Positions 39,826 through 48,059 of a stretch of DNA of 64,000 nt are shown here, in pieces. Within the stretch, counting starts at the first letter, position 1. Each line of letters starts with the position of its first letter. The translations under genes and the position numbers were made by a program. Source of the DNA: Pseudosporangium ferrugineum (GTDB lineage: Bacteria > Actinomycetota > Actinomycetes > Mycobacteriales > Micromonosporaceae). The stretch lies in contig NZ_PVZG01000008.1 in NCBI RefSeq assembly GCF_003002065.1, forward strand, positions 248,001 through 312,000, written 5' to 3'. The notes beneath the pieces are model-generated. The model searched no databases. It worked only from the letters and a program-made list of their open reading frames with translations, and was not told the origin of the DNA.

Positions 39826-40281
39826 GGCACGGCGCCCGGTGGACGTCCGATCCACCGGGCACGGGCTGCCAGCCGTCAGCGGCTGAGGCTGGTTCGCCGA
39901 CAAGCCGCGCTGGTCACCCCGGGTGAGGGGTGCGGCAACTCAATCAACTCAGGAGTTCCCGTCCGGCCCGCGCGGCCCGAACGAACGGCGCCAGGCGCGC
40001 GGCCAGGACCAACGGTGCCAGGCGCGCGGCCAAGCCCAGCGGCGCCAGGTCGGACCGCCAGGACCAGCGGCGCCAGGCGGGCGGGCCGAGACCAGCGGCG
40101 CCAGGCGGACCGCCAGGATCGGCAGCGCCAGGCGGGCGGCCGGGACCGGCAGCGCCAGCCGGGCGGCCGGGACCGGCAGCGCCAGCCGGGCGGCCGGGAC
40201 CGGCAGCGCCAGCCGGGCGGCCGGGACCGGCAGCGCCGACCCGTGCGACCGGAACCGGCAGCGCCGGTCGGAGCCGGCGGG
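39826..40281. other. Noncoding convergent spacer with 27-bp minisatellite
   Basis: 456 bases between the convergent DUF4190 and SDR genes. Most of it (39978-40262) is a 26-28 base repeat. No gene is seen. Confidence 0.6.
39978..40262. repeat. 26-28 bp minisatellite
   Basis: About ten head-to-tail copies of a unit near GCCGGGCGGCCGGGACCGGC followed by AGCGCCA. The four copies at about 40135-40250 are almost identical; those to the left are increasingly diverged. The array ends close to the SDR stop codon. Confidence 0.92.
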
Positions 40282-41217
40282 TCAGCGGAACTCGGCCTCG
40301 CGGACGCTGTTGCCGCCGTCGACCACGAGCATCTGGCCCGTGATGTACGACGCAGCCGGCGAGCACAGGAAGGCGATGGCCGCCGCCACCTCGTCCGGGG
40401 TACCGGGGCGGCCGATCGGCGTACCCAGGCCCTGCTTGATCTCGGTCACCGTCGACGCCGCCGTGTAGATCGTTCCCGGGGCCACACAGTTGACGTTGAT
40501 GCCGTCCGCCACCAGCTCCATGGCGAGGGCGCGGGTCAGGCCGACCACGCCCGCCTTCGCCGCGGCGTACGCCGCCTCGGTCGGGAGGGCGTTGATCGGG
40601 CCAGCCGTCGCCGCGAGGTTGACGATGCGGCCCCAGCCCTGCTCCGACATGCCGCCGACGAACGCCCGGCTGCACAGGAAGGCCGTGCTCAGGTTCCGGT
40701 CGATCTCCGCTCGCCATTCGTCGTACGTGAGCTGGGCGACCGGCCGGAGCACCTCCGGGCTGGTGCGGCTCGCCAGGCCGGCGTTGTTGACCAGGACCTC
40801 GACGTCGCCGAGCTGGTCCGCGATCGCGTCGGCCAGGGCACCGACCTCCGCCTCGTCGGTGAGGTCCGCGACGAAGCCGGTCACGCCGAGCTCTGTCGCC
40901 CGTTCGTGGATGCGCCGCGTCGTGGAGACGATCGCCACACGGGCGCCGAGGTCACGCAGCCGGCGCGCGGTCGCGTACCCGATGCCGTCCGGGCTGCCCG
41001 CGCCCGTGACCAGGGCGACCTTCCCGTCCAGGCGCAGGGTGACGGGGGCCTCGTCGCCCTCGGGCGCCGCATCCTCGATCGGCACCGGCGCGGAATCCGC
41101 CGTGAGCGGCTCAGACTCGGCGGAGGGCGCGGCAGACCGGGGCCGGCGTCCCGCAGCGGGGCGCGTGGCGTCCCGCCTCGACCGGCTACCACTGGCGGAA
41201 CGGGCGTCGAAGACCAT
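40282..41217 (-). CDS. Short-chain dehydrogenase/reductase with N-terminal extension
   Basis: A 311-residue protein. About 58 residues at the N-terminus are Arg/Ser/Ala-rich, then acidic and disordered. The classical SDR follows: [22 protein letters not shown] (cofactor loop [10 protein letters not shown]), [22 protein letters not shown], the catalytic YAAAKAG (YxxxK) and [13 protein letters not shown], ending [14 protein letters not shown]. Arg and Thr after the second strand (VSTTRR) suggest NADP(H). Closest in style to FabG-like 3-oxoacyl reductases; the substrate is unknown. ATG 41217 has AGGA seven bases upstream and is preferred over an ATG 13 codons earlier. Confidence 0.88.
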   Translation of the reverse strand: MVFDARSASGSRSRRDATRPAAGRRPRSAAPSAESEPLTADSAPVPIEDAAPEGDEAPVTLRLDGKVALVTGAGSPDGIGYATARRLRDLGARVAIVSTTRRIHERATELGVTGFVADLTDEAEVGALADAIADQLGDVEVLVNNAGLASRTSPEVLRPVAQLTYDEWRAEIDRNLSTAFLCSRAFVGGMSEQGWGRIVNLAATAGPINALPTEAAYAAAKAGVVGLTRALAMELVADGINVNCVAPGTIYTAASTVTEIKQGLGTPIGRPGTPDEVAAAIAFLCSPAASYITGQMLVVDGGNSVREAEFR

Positions 41218-41351
41218 GCGGCGATCCTGCCCGTTCGCGCGCAGGGGGGCAAACATCGACTCAGACGTGGCGCATTTCCGTGAGTCTCCTTTCTCCGTCC
41301 GGCCGACTCGTCCCGATCATTCTTCCCAGCCGTCCGGTCCCGCCCCAGGCG

Positions 41352-41391
41352 TTGTCCACAACCGGCCGAACGGCGCGGTTCGTTGTCCACA
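41352..41391. promoter_or_regulatory. Pair of actinobacterial DnaA boxes
   Basis: TTGTCCACA at 41352-41360 and 41383-41391, direct repeats 31 bases apart (three helical turns). TTGTCCACA is the preferred DnaA box in Streptomyces. They lie between the divergent SDR and DUF4190 genes, 75-115 bases before the start at 41465. Confidence 0.7.
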
Positions 41392-41464
41392 GCGGGGCAA
41401 CGGCTGGTGACTCGGGCTTCTATCCTGGGTGCTCACCGAGATGCGCCGGACGGAGGCGACCCCC

Positions 41465-42034
41465 TTGACCTATCCACCGACGCCCGGACCGGACGGCAGC
41501 CAGCCGCCCCCTCCCGATCCGCCCGTGCAGGCCTACCAGCCTCCGCAGGCCTACTCCCCGCCCCAGCCCTACGCGCCACCTCAGGCTTACGCACCGCCTC
41601 AGGCCTATCCCCTGCCGCCGGCCCAGGACCCCTACGCACCCCAACTTCCCTACAGCGCAAACTCCCCTGATCCGTACGGGTACGCGCCCCCACAACCGCA
41701 ATACGACTACGGCAATCCCGGCAGCCCGTACGGCTATTCGCCGTATCCGCCGGGAGCGCGCCCGAACGAGGGCATGGCAGTCGCGTCCCTGGTCATCTCC
41801 CTCATCGCGATCCCGGGCCTCTGCGGCTGGTGGATCGGCGGCCTGCTCGGCGTGCTCGGCGCGATCTTCGGCCACGTCGCCCGGCGGCGCATCAAACGCT
41901 CGGGCACGGGCGGCGGAGGAATGGCGCTGGCGGGAATCATCATCGGCTGGGTGGTCTCGGCAATAGCGATCATCGGCGCCATCGTGTTCGTCGCGATCCT
42001 GGCCGCGGACGACTCGGGCACCAGCACCTTCTGA
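41465..42034 (+). CDS. DUF4190 membrane protein with Tyr/Pro-rich N-terminus
   Basis: A 189-residue paralogue of the protein at 39325. About 100 residues of PPQAY/YAPPQ repeats precede two membrane helices (VASLVISLIAIPGLCGWWIG to LLGVLGAIFG, and MALAGIIIGWVVSAIAIIGAIV), with HVARRRIKRSGTGGGG between. The TTG at 41465 begins LTYPPTPG, like MTYPPPGG in the paralogue, and has GGAGG eight bases upstream. An ATG eight codons earlier is the alternative. Function unknown. A pair of DnaA boxes lies in its upstream region. Confidence 0.82.
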   Translation: MTYPPTPGPDGSQPPPPDPPVQAYQPPQAYSPPQPYAPPQAYAPPQAYPLPPAQDPYAPQLPYSANSPDPYGYAPPQPQYDYGNPGSPYGYSPYPPGARPNEGMAVASLVISLIAIPGLCGWWIGGLLGVLGAIFGHVARRRIKRSGTGGGGMALAGIIIGWVVSAIAIIGAIVFVAILAADDSGTSTF

Positions 42035-42182
42035 CCGGGACGATCGCGAGGGATCTGACTGCGAGCACTCCGAGCAGGAGAGATCAGCTAGAGCGCGAGG
42101 GTCTTGAGCACGCGAGGAGCTGAGGGCACAGCAATCCCGGTCGCGAGGCCTTGGGCGTGGCCACCGCAGGGGCAGGTAACTT

Positions 42183-42345
42183 CGAGCGGTGGCCGAAACG
42201 CCTGGCGGGTGTCATCGAACGGTGACCGAAACGCCTGGCGGGTGTCATCGAGCGATGGCCGAACGCTCGGCGGGTGTCATCGGGCGGTGGCCGAACGCCT
42301 GGCAGGTGTCCTTGAGCGGTGGCCGAACGTCTGGCGGGTCTGTCA
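42183..42345. repeat. 32-33 bp tandem array ending in a stop codon
   Basis: Five copies of CGAGCGGTGGCCGAACGCCT plus GGCGGGTGTCAT. The last copy contains the TCA (TGA on the minus strand, 42343-42345) that ends the lipoprotein gene; three of the other four copies carry TCA at the same place, and the fourth has TCCT. Confidence 0.9.
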
Positions 42346-42978
42346 GCCGCCGGGCTGAGGGGCTGTGGGGATGCCCGGGGTCTGGATCGGGATCACCGGG
42401 CCCTCCTCCACGAAGATCAGCGGCGCGGTGCGGCCGTACTGGCGGGGTAGTTGCCGGCGGGCTCGGTCCAGGTCCTGGGTGCCGACCTCGACGCCCACGC
42501 CGTCGTGGCGGGCCGAGATGCTGGAGATTCGTACGTCTCGGGCGCGCCAGGCGGGGAGGTCGGCGGTGATGCGGTCCTGCCAGGCGGTGAGGTCCTTGAG
42601 GCTGTGAACGGCGTCGCGGACGAAGATGCAGGTGTTGTCGGCCGCCTGACGGATGAAGTCGTCGAACGCGGCGGACGGAACGCGGTAGACGATGGCGCGT
42701 ACGCGTTCCTGGTCGACCTCGAGGCCGGCATAGCTGGCGGCGTGGTCGGCGCGCCCTCCGGCGTCGATGCGAGCCATCGCCGCGGCCAGCGGTGCGGGGG
42801 TCACGGGCAGGGTGCGGTCGCCGACGTCCATGGTTTCCGGCGTACGCGAAAACTCACATCCGGCCGTGGTCCACCCGCCGACGAGGCCGACCGTGGTCAC
42901 CTCGGGTTCGTCGCAGGCGCCGGTCATGAGCACCGCCCCGAGCAGCAGTCCACCGAGCAGACATCGAAAGCGGCGCAT
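42343..42978 (-). CDS. Putative lipoprotein of unknown function
   Basis: A 211-residue exported protein. The signal peptide MRRFRCLLGGLLLGAVLMTGAC has a lipobox MTGAC (Cys about 22). The mature part begins DEPEVTTVGLVGGWTTAGCEF and has a second and third cysteine (AGCEF about 41, TCIFVRD about 116) that may pair. No known domain is recognised. The ATG is preceded by a GGGGGG run at five bases. Its 3' end lies in the last unit of a tandem array. Same strand as the EamA gene upstream but separated from it by another array, so probably its own transcript. Confidence 0.78.
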   Translation of the reverse strand: MRRFRCLLGGLLLGAVLMTGACDEPEVTTVGLVGGWTTAGCEFSRTPETMDVGDRTLPVTPAPLAAAMARIDAGGRADHAASYAGLEVDQERVRAIVYRVPSAAFDDFIRQAADNTCIFVRDAVHSLKDLTAWQDRITADLPAWRARDVRISSISARHDGVGVEVGTQDLDRARRQLPRQYGRTAPLIFVEEGPVIPIQTPGIPTAPQPGG

Positions 42979-43100
42979 CGCATCCCCCCTCTCTACCGCG
43001 CGTGGCGGCAGTTCGCCAAGGGTTCAACGAGGCGCGCCCGGGCCCGACGCCGTCCGACAACGGACCCAGGATCGGAACAGCGGCCTCCGGATCGGATAGG

Positions 43101-43212
43101 CGTCAGCTACGGCCGGGGACAGCCGAGAGCATCAGCCCGGAGCGGGGTAGGCCAATAACGTCAGCGCGGAGCAGGGCCGACCAAAGGGCGTCAGCTCGGA
43201 GCGGGGTCGGCC
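43101..43212. repeat. 29-30 bp tandem array containing a stop codon
   Basis: Four diverged copies of a unit near GTCAGCTCGGAGCGGGGTCGGCC with a short tail. TCA occurs at 43103, 43132, 43161 and 43191. The last is the TGA stop of the EamA gene, so the copied segment comprises the final codons and stop of that gene. Confidence 0.85.
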
Positions 43213-44324
43213 GCGTCCGCCAGCGATGCGGATGTTGTGCCGCTCGTGCGGTTGCGGGCGCTGGCCAGGATCACCACGGCGACCCCCGCCACCAGCACCG
43301 CGAGTCCCGGCAGGGCCGCCGGCCGGGGGGTCTGGCCCAGCCATGCCCAGGCCAGCAGCGCCGCTCCCGGCACCTCGAGCAGGATCAGCACGCTCACCGT
43401 CGTCGCCGAGACGTGGTGGAGGGCGTAGTTGAACATCGAGTGGCCGAGGAGTTGGGCGCCCACCACCAGGGCGAGGATCGCGGCCCAGGTGCGGCCGTCG
43501 TAGCCCGTCATGCGTACGCCGGCGGCCAGGCACACCACCAGCAGGATGATCGCGCAGGTTCCGTAGCAGGTCCAGGTGTACGTGGTCGTGCTGAAACGGG
43601 TGCGCGCCCGTTCCCCGAAGGCGGTGTAGACCGCGGCGGCCATCGCGCCCAGCAACGCCAGGATGTCCGCCAGCACGGCTTGGGCCGAGACGCCGATGTC
43701 CACCCCGGTGGCCCAGCCGACACCGGCGACGGCCAGCGCTATGCCCACCCACCCGAGCCGCGACGGACTCGACCGGCCGCCGTTCGACGACCCGGAAGAA
43801 CCGACCACATCCCTGGGCACCTCGGAAGAACCGGCCGCAGCCCCGGTCACCCCGGAAGAACCGGCCGGGGCACCTGGCAGGCCCGACGGTCCCTGGCCCC
43901 GGGAAGAAGCGGCCGGGGCCGACAGCCCCTGACCCCCGGAGACACCGGCCGCGGCCCGTACGCGCTGGAGCCGGCTCGAAGCCGCCGCGATCAGCCCCTG
44001 CCATACCGGCTGCGTCGCCACCAGGGCCGTGGCCGTGGCCACCGAGCCCAGCTGCACGCTCGGCATCCACGTGGCGAAGTGGGCTGCCAGCGCCACGCCC
44101 GCCAGCACGCAGTACAGGCCGTCCACGCTCGCGAGGGTGCGGACCTCGGCTCGGCGCGGGCCGGCGCTGATCGGGGTCAGGGCGACGAACGCCAGCCCGT
44201 TCCGCCAGAACGCCACCGCCAGGGCCGGTGCCGCCGCGAAGGCGATCAGCGGGGCCGAGGACGAAACCGCCACAACTGCCACGACCAGGGCGCCGATGAC
44301 GAGGTATGCGGGTGTTGAGCGCAT
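43191..44324 (-). CDS. EamA/DMT-family transporter with Gly/Ser-rich central loop
   Basis: A 377-residue membrane protein with the ten-helix EamA layout. The first half is YLVIGALVVAVVAVSSSAPL, FWRNGLAFVALTPIS, GVALAAHFATWMPS and TALVATQPVWQGLIAAA. The second is GWVGIALAVAGVGWATGVD, AVLADILALLGAMAAAVYTAFGE and LEVPGAALLAWAWLGQTP. It is likely a drug/metabolite or amino-acid exporter; the substrate is unknown. A cytoplasmic loop of about 65 residues between the halves is unusually long and built from Ser/Gly/Pro/Ala repeats (PAGSSGVTGAAAGSSEV). ATG 44324 has AGGG six bases upstream; an ATG two codons earlier is possible. Confidence 0.87.
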   Translation of the reverse strand: MRSTPAYLVIGALVVAVVAVSSSAPLIAFAAAPALAVAFWRNGLAFVALTPISAGPRRAEVRTLASVDGLYCVLAGVALAAHFATWMPSVQLGSVATATALVATQPVWQGLIAAASSRLQRVRAAAGVSGGQGLSAPAASSRGQGPSGLPGAPAGSSGVTGAAAGSSEVPRDVVGSSGSSNGGRSSPSRLGWVGIALAVAGVGWATGVDIGVSAQAVLADILALLGAMAAAVYTAFGERARTRFSTTTYTWTCYGTCAIILLVVCLAAGVRMTGYDGRTWAAILALVVGAQLLGHSMFNYALHHVSATTVSVLILLEVPGAALLAWAWLGQTPRPAALPGLAVLVAGVAVVILASARNRTSGTTSASLADAADPAPS

Positions 44325-44456
44325 ATTCATCCCTCGCCGTCGCTTCTTGCATATGAACACGTCACAGTTTGTGAACCCCAGTTGAGCGGAAAGTGAGGCG
44401 GTCGTTACGCTCACCGCCGTTGTTCATCGGTCAATGCCCCTGGAGAGTGGTTTTTC

Positions 44457-45155
44457 ATGCCCGCGTACCAAGCGGTGCTGTTCGACTTTTTCGGCACTTT
44501 GACGCGGTCCGTCAAGCGCGGGCCGCAGCATGCCGAGATCGCCCGGGCGCTCGGGTGCGATCCCGACGCCGTCCTGAGCGTCCTCGACCGGACCTTCGAG
44601 GTGCGCGCCCGCGGCCAGTTCGGCTCCGCCGAGGCCACCCTACGATGGGTCACCGAGCAGGCCGGAGGCAGCCCGCGACCTGCTCAGTTGCAGGCCGCCG
44701 TACCGGCGCGGGTCGATGCCCTGCGGGCCGACACGCAGCTGCGGGCCGACGCGGAGAGCGTTCTCTCGGCGGTGAAGCGCCGCGGGCTGCGTACGGCCGT
44801 GATCAGTGACTGCACTCACGAGCTGCCCGCCTTCCTGCCGAGCATGCCGATCGCGCCGCTGCTGGACGTCAGCGTGTTCTCGGTCGAGGTCGGCCGCTGC
44901 AAGCCCGACCCGCTGATGTACCTGGAGGCCTGCTGGCGCCTGCGGGTGGCCCCGGAGGACTGCCTCTACGTGGGCGACGGCGGCAGCCGCGAACTCACCG
45001 GGGCGGCCGCGGTCGGCATGACCCCGGTACGCCTCAGCGCCCCCGACCTCGCAGACCACCTCGTGTTCAACCGCGACGAGGACTTCGCCGGCCCGAGCGT
45101 GTCCTCCCTGTCGGCGATCGTCGACCTCCTCGACCGCGTCCCGTCCCTCAACTGA
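44457..45155 (+). CDS. HAD-superfamily hydrolase
   Basis: A 232-residue enzyme with a haloacid-dehalogenase fold and C1 cap. Motif I is VLFDFFGTLT (Asp10 nucleophile; Phe in place of the second Asp). Motif II is VISDCTHEL (about 117), motif III Lys in VGRCKPDPLMYLEACWRL (about 144), and motif IV YVGDGGSREL (about 173). The replaced second Asp is the usual general acid in phosphatases, so activity may be that of a dehalogenase-like or altered phosphatase. GGAGAG lies nine bases before the ATG. It is transcribed divergently from the EamA gene. Confidence 0.87.
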   Translation: MPAYQAVLFDFFGTLTRSVKRGPQHAEIARALGCDPDAVLSVLDRTFEVRARGQFGSAEATLRWVTEQAGGSPRPAQLQAAVPARVDALRADTQLRADAESVLSAVKRRGLRTAVISDCTHELPAFLPSMPIAPLLDVSVFSVEVGRCKPDPLMYLEACWRLRVAPEDCLYVGDGGSRELTGAAAVGMTPVRLSAPDLADHLVFNRDEDFAGPSVSSLSAIVDLLDRVPSLN

Positions 45156-45225
45156 GGCGGGCCGCGGCCCGAGAAGCCGGCGGACGGAACGCGAGGCCGA
45201 ACCGGGAACCCCGGCCCACAGCTGC

Positions 45226-45231
45226 AAAGAT
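45226..45231 (+). promoter_or_regulatory. Possible -10 box, leaderless
   Basis: AAAGAT followed by six bases and the GTG at 45238. The first base departs from the usual T. Confidence 0.35.
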
Positions 45232-45237
45232 GGCCGG

Positions 45238-45735
45238 GTGACGACCGAGCTCGTAACCGAGGCGATCAAGAAGGCCGGCATCGCCTGGATCAGCGTCGGC
45301 GACCGGCCCGCCGTCGGCCTGTGGGTCATGCCGCTGGACGGCGCCCTCGTCGTCGTCAGCGGCCCGGGCGAGCAGGCCGCGCCCGGGCTCGCCGAGGCCT
45401 CCACCGCCCAGGTCCGCCTGCGCGGCGACAACGGCGGACTGATCGTGATCGTGGATGCGGTGGTGGAGCGGCTGGCGCCGGGCACCGACGCCTGGAACGA
45501 GATCGCCCCGCAGCTGGCCGGCAAGCGCCTGAACGCCTCCGGCACCGCGGAGGAACTGGTGGCCAGGTGGGCCGGGACCGGCTGTGCGGTCGTCCGGCTC
45601 ACCCCGGCGGAGACCCCGCCGGTGGCCGCGCCCGATTTGCCCGCGGTCTCGGGCGCGGCTCCGCCACGGGAAACCCCGGCGTCGGTCCCGGTCCGTCGCC
45701 CCTTCCGCCTTCATCGCGTACGCAAGAAGCGCTGA
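45238..45735 (+). CDS. Conserved hypothetical protein
   Basis: A 165-residue soluble protein that I do not recognise with certainty. Residues 1-120 alternate strand-like segments (AGIAWISVGDRPAVGLWVMP, DGALVVVSGPGEQAAPGL, AQVRLRGDNGGLIVIVDAVV) in a way reminiscent of the FMN-binding split barrel, followed by NEIAPQLAGKRLNASGTAEE. The C-terminal 45 residues are Pro/Ala-rich and end with the basic RLHRVRKKR. Its last codons and stop are copied in the tandem array that follows. No enzymatic function is proposed. Confidence 0.72.
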   Translation: MTTELVTEAIKKAGIAWISVGDRPAVGLWVMPLDGALVVVSGPGEQAAPGLAEASTAQVRLRGDNGGLIVIVDAVVERLAPGTDAWNEIAPQLAGKRLNASGTAEELVARWAGTGCAVVRLTPAETPPVAAPDLPAVSGAAPPRETPASVPVRRPFRLHRVRKKR

Positions 45736-45834
45736 CCGTACGCAAAAGCGCTGACCGTACGCCGATAAGCGCCGGACGTACGCAAAAGGGCTGACCGTAC
45801 GCCGATAAGCGCCGGACGTACGCGAAAGGGCTAG
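45717..45834. repeat. 19-21 bp tandem array copying a gene end
   Basis: Six copies of CGTACGCAAAAGCGCTGAC-like units, two of them in a variant form CGTACGCCGATAAGCGCCGGA. The first contains the last codons and TGA of the gene at 45238; TGA recurs in two more units. The last unit contains the CTA (TAG on the minus strand) that ends the PhzF-like gene. Confidence 0.9.
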
Positions 45835-46709
45835 CCGATGAACGGCGGCACCGAGATCTCCCCCTTCGCGACCGCCACCACGTGCCCCGCGACCGTCGCC
45901 GACACGGCAGCGCCCGACTCCGCGGTCACCGTGCACTCCAGCAGCGAGGGCCGGTGCATCTCCAGGCCCTGGTGAACGGTGTAGCCCGTGGTCCCGTCGG
46001 CCGGCAGCCACCCGTTGGCGACCAGCCACACCCCCAGCCCCAGCGCCGCCGAACCGGTCGCCGGGTCCTCCGGCACCGCCACCCCCGGGCAGAAGACGCG
46101 GGCGTACGCCGTGCGGGTGTCGGTGTCCCAGCTGAAGACGCTGATCTGCGACACCCCGGCGGTCGCCGCGCGCCCCGGGTCCGCCCAGGCGCGATCCAGC
46201 GCGCGGCGCTCGACCGGGAGGTACACGAACTCGAGGCCACAGCCCGCCGCGGACGGGGTGGCCGCGCCGCCGGCGAAGTCGTCGGCGGCGAGCCCGGTCA
46301 GCTCCAGCAGCGCCGCGGGCGTGAACTCGGCGCCCAGCGTGGGCTCGCCGCCGGTCAGGGTGGCCACGCCCGTGCCGGTGACCACGATGGGCAGCAGTCC
46401 CGCCCCGCACTCCTGCACGAGACGCCCCGGTGCCGCCAGTCCCCGGCGTACCGATGTCACCGCCGCGCCGACGCTCGGGTGACCGGCGAACCGCAGCTCC
46501 GTCTCCGGGGTGAAGATCCGGGCCCGGTAGGTGGCCTCGATGTCGGTCGGCGGGAGCACGAACACCGTCTCCGAGAGGTTGAACTCGCGCGCCAGCGCCT
46601 GCATCTGGTCACCGCCCAGGGCCTCCGCGCCGAAGACGACGGCGAGCGGATTGCCCGCGAACGGGCGGTCGGTGAAGACGTCCACGATCTCGTACGGCAC
46701 GGTTGACAT
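45831..46709 (-). CDS. PhzF-family isomerase-like protein
   Basis: A 292-residue protein with the diaminopimelate-epimerase fold: YEIVDVFTDRPFAGNPLAVV at the N-terminus, LAREFNLSETVFVLPP with the catalytic Glu (about residue 47), ELRFAGHPSVGAAV, and in the second half VFCPGVAVPEDPATGSAALGLGVWL with the proton-relay Asp and Ser/Gly motif. Family members include PhzF of phenazine synthesis, but most, as here, stand alone and have unknown isomerase substrates. No phenazine genes are nearby. The ATG (46709) follows TTAGCG by seven bases. Confidence 0.9.
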   Translation of the reverse strand: MSTVPYEIVDVFTDRPFAGNPLAVVFGAEALGGDQMQALAREFNLSETVFVLPPTDIEATYRARIFTPETELRFAGHPSVGAAVTSVRRGLAAPGRLVQECGAGLLPIVVTGTGVATLTGGEPTLGAEFTPAALLELTGLAADDFAGGAATPSAAGCGLEFVYLPVERRALDRAWADPGRAATAGVSQISVFSWDTDTRTAYARVFCPGVAVPEDPATGSAALGLGVWLVANGWLPADGTTGYTVHQGLEMHRPSLLECTVTAESGAAVSATVAGHVVAVAKGEISVPPFIG

Positions 46710-46766
46710 GGCACGACGCTAACCCAGGGCGTACGCCATGCCCGTCATGCCCGACCGGGGAGGCCC

Positions 46767-46772
46767 TAGGCT
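46767..46772 (+). promoter_or_regulatory. -10 box, leaderless
   Basis: TAGGCT followed by six bases and the GTG at 46779. Confidence 0.6.
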
Positions 46773-46778
46773 GGTTGC

Positions 46779-48059
46779 GTGACATTGGGGACGAGGGTTT
46801 ATCTGGCGCGGCTCGCCGCTCTGCCCGTGTTCGACCCCAACGGCGACCGGGTGGGGCGGGTGCGGGACGCCGTGGTGCGACTGCGGACCACCAACCGGCC
46901 GCCGCAGGTCGTCGGGCTGGTCGCCGAGATGGCGCTGCGCAGGCGCATCTTCCTGCCGATCGGCCGGGTCACCTCGATGGACGCCGAGGCCGTCGTGCTC
47001 AGCACCGGCACCCTCAACCTGCGCCGGTTCGAGAAACGGCCCAACGAGCTGCTCGTGCTGGAGGACCTGCTGGACCGGCGGGTCACCATCGACCCGGAGA
47101 CCGAGGACGGCCCGCGGCACACCGGCACGGTCGTCGACCTCGGCATGGAGCTCAACCGCAACGACGAGTGGCTGATCACCCGGGTCGCCGTACGCCAGCA
47201 CACCGGCCGGCTCACCCGGCGCGGACATCTGTACCAGGTGGACTACGACCGGGTCCGCGGGCTGCTCGGGCCGACCGACACGCAGGGCAGCGCCAACCTG
47301 GTGGCGTTGCTCGAGCAGATGCGGCCGGCCGACATGGCCAACGCCATCCAGGACCTCTCCGACGCGCGGCGCAACGAGGTGGCCGCGGCGCTCAGCGACC
47401 GTACGCTCGCCGATGTGCTCGAGGAGCTGCCCGAGCACGATCAGGTCGAGATCCTCATCCGCCTCGATCGGGAACGGGCCGCCGACGTGCTCGAACGGAT
47501 GGACCCCGACGACGCCGCCGACCTGCTCGCCGAGCTGCCCAAGGCCGAACAGACCATCCTGCTGGACCTCATGGAGCCCGAGGAGGCGGCGCCGGTCCGC
47601 CAGCTCATGAACTACACGCCCGGCACGGCCGGCTCGGTGATGACCTCGGAACCGGTGATCCTGCCGCCGGACGCCACGGTCGCGGAAGCGCTGGCCCGGA
47701 TCCGCGAGCCGGAGCTCTCCCCGGTGGTCGCCGCGCAGGTCTTCGTGGCGCGGGCGCCGTCCGCGACACCGAGCGGGAAATACCTCGGCATGGTCCACTT
47801 CCAGCGGCTGCTGCGGGAGCCGCCGTCCGCGATCCTGGGCGGCCTCATCGAGACCGACATCGACCCCCTGCACCCTGAGACGAACCTCACTGAGATCACC
47901 CGGCGGATGGCGACCTACGACATGGTCGCGATGCCGGTGGTGGACAGCGCCTACCGGCTGGTGGGCGCCGTCACCGTCGACGACGTGCTCGACCACTCGC
48001 TGCCCCGAGACTGGCGTGACCGCGACGTGCCGGATGCGGCGCTCGAGGAAGGCATCTGA
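46779..48059 (+). CDS. MgtE-N/CBS-domain protein without the channel domain
   Basis: A 426-residue cytoplasmic protein. The first 140 residues are PRC-barrel-like (VFDPNGDRVGRVRDAVVRLR and a second copy RHTGTVVDLGMELNRNDEWL). The middle is the MgtE N-terminal superhelix (VALLEQMRPADMANAIQDLS, VLEELPEHDQVEILIRLD, MDPDDAADLLAELP). The end is a pair of CBS domains (MTSEPVILPPDATVAEALAR, MATYDMVAMPVVDSAYRLVG). The membrane Mg2+ channel of MgtE is missing; there is no hydrophobic helix. It is like M. tuberculosis Rv1232c, probably a Mg2+/nucleotide sensor. It is coupled to the DUF1003 gene by a TGATG overlap, so that small membrane protein may be its partner. Confidence 0.9.
   Translation: MTLGTRVYLARLAALPVFDPNGDRVGRVRDAVVRLRTTNRPPQVVGLVAEMALRRRIFLPIGRVTSMDAEAVVLSTGTLNLRRFEKRPNELLVLEDLLDRRVTIDPETEDGPRHTGTVVDLGMELNRNDEWLITRVAVRQHTGRLTRRGHLYQVDYDRVRGLLGPTDTQGSANLVALLEQMRPADMANAIQDLSDARRNEVAAALSDRTLADVLEELPEHDQVEILIRLDRERAADVLERMDPDDAADLLAELPKAEQTILLDLMEPEEAAPVRQLMNYTPGTAGSVMTSEPVILPPDATVAEALARIREPELSPVVAAQVFVARAPSATPSGKYLGMVHFQRLLREPPSAILGGLIETDIDPLHPETNLTEITRRMATYDMVAMPVVDSAYRLVGAVTVDDVLDHSLPRDWRDRDVPDAALEEGI

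Noticed and set aside
39978-40262. Coding repeat protein
   Set aside because: Regular nine-residue repeats appear in open frames on both strands, but there is no start with a ribosome site, no conserved domain, and unit lengths vary between 26 and 28 bases.
40282-46709. Secondary-metabolite cluster (SDR, transporter, PhzF-like)
   Set aside because: No synthase, carrier protein or tailoring set. The genes are singletons in different orientations, separated by spacer repeats.
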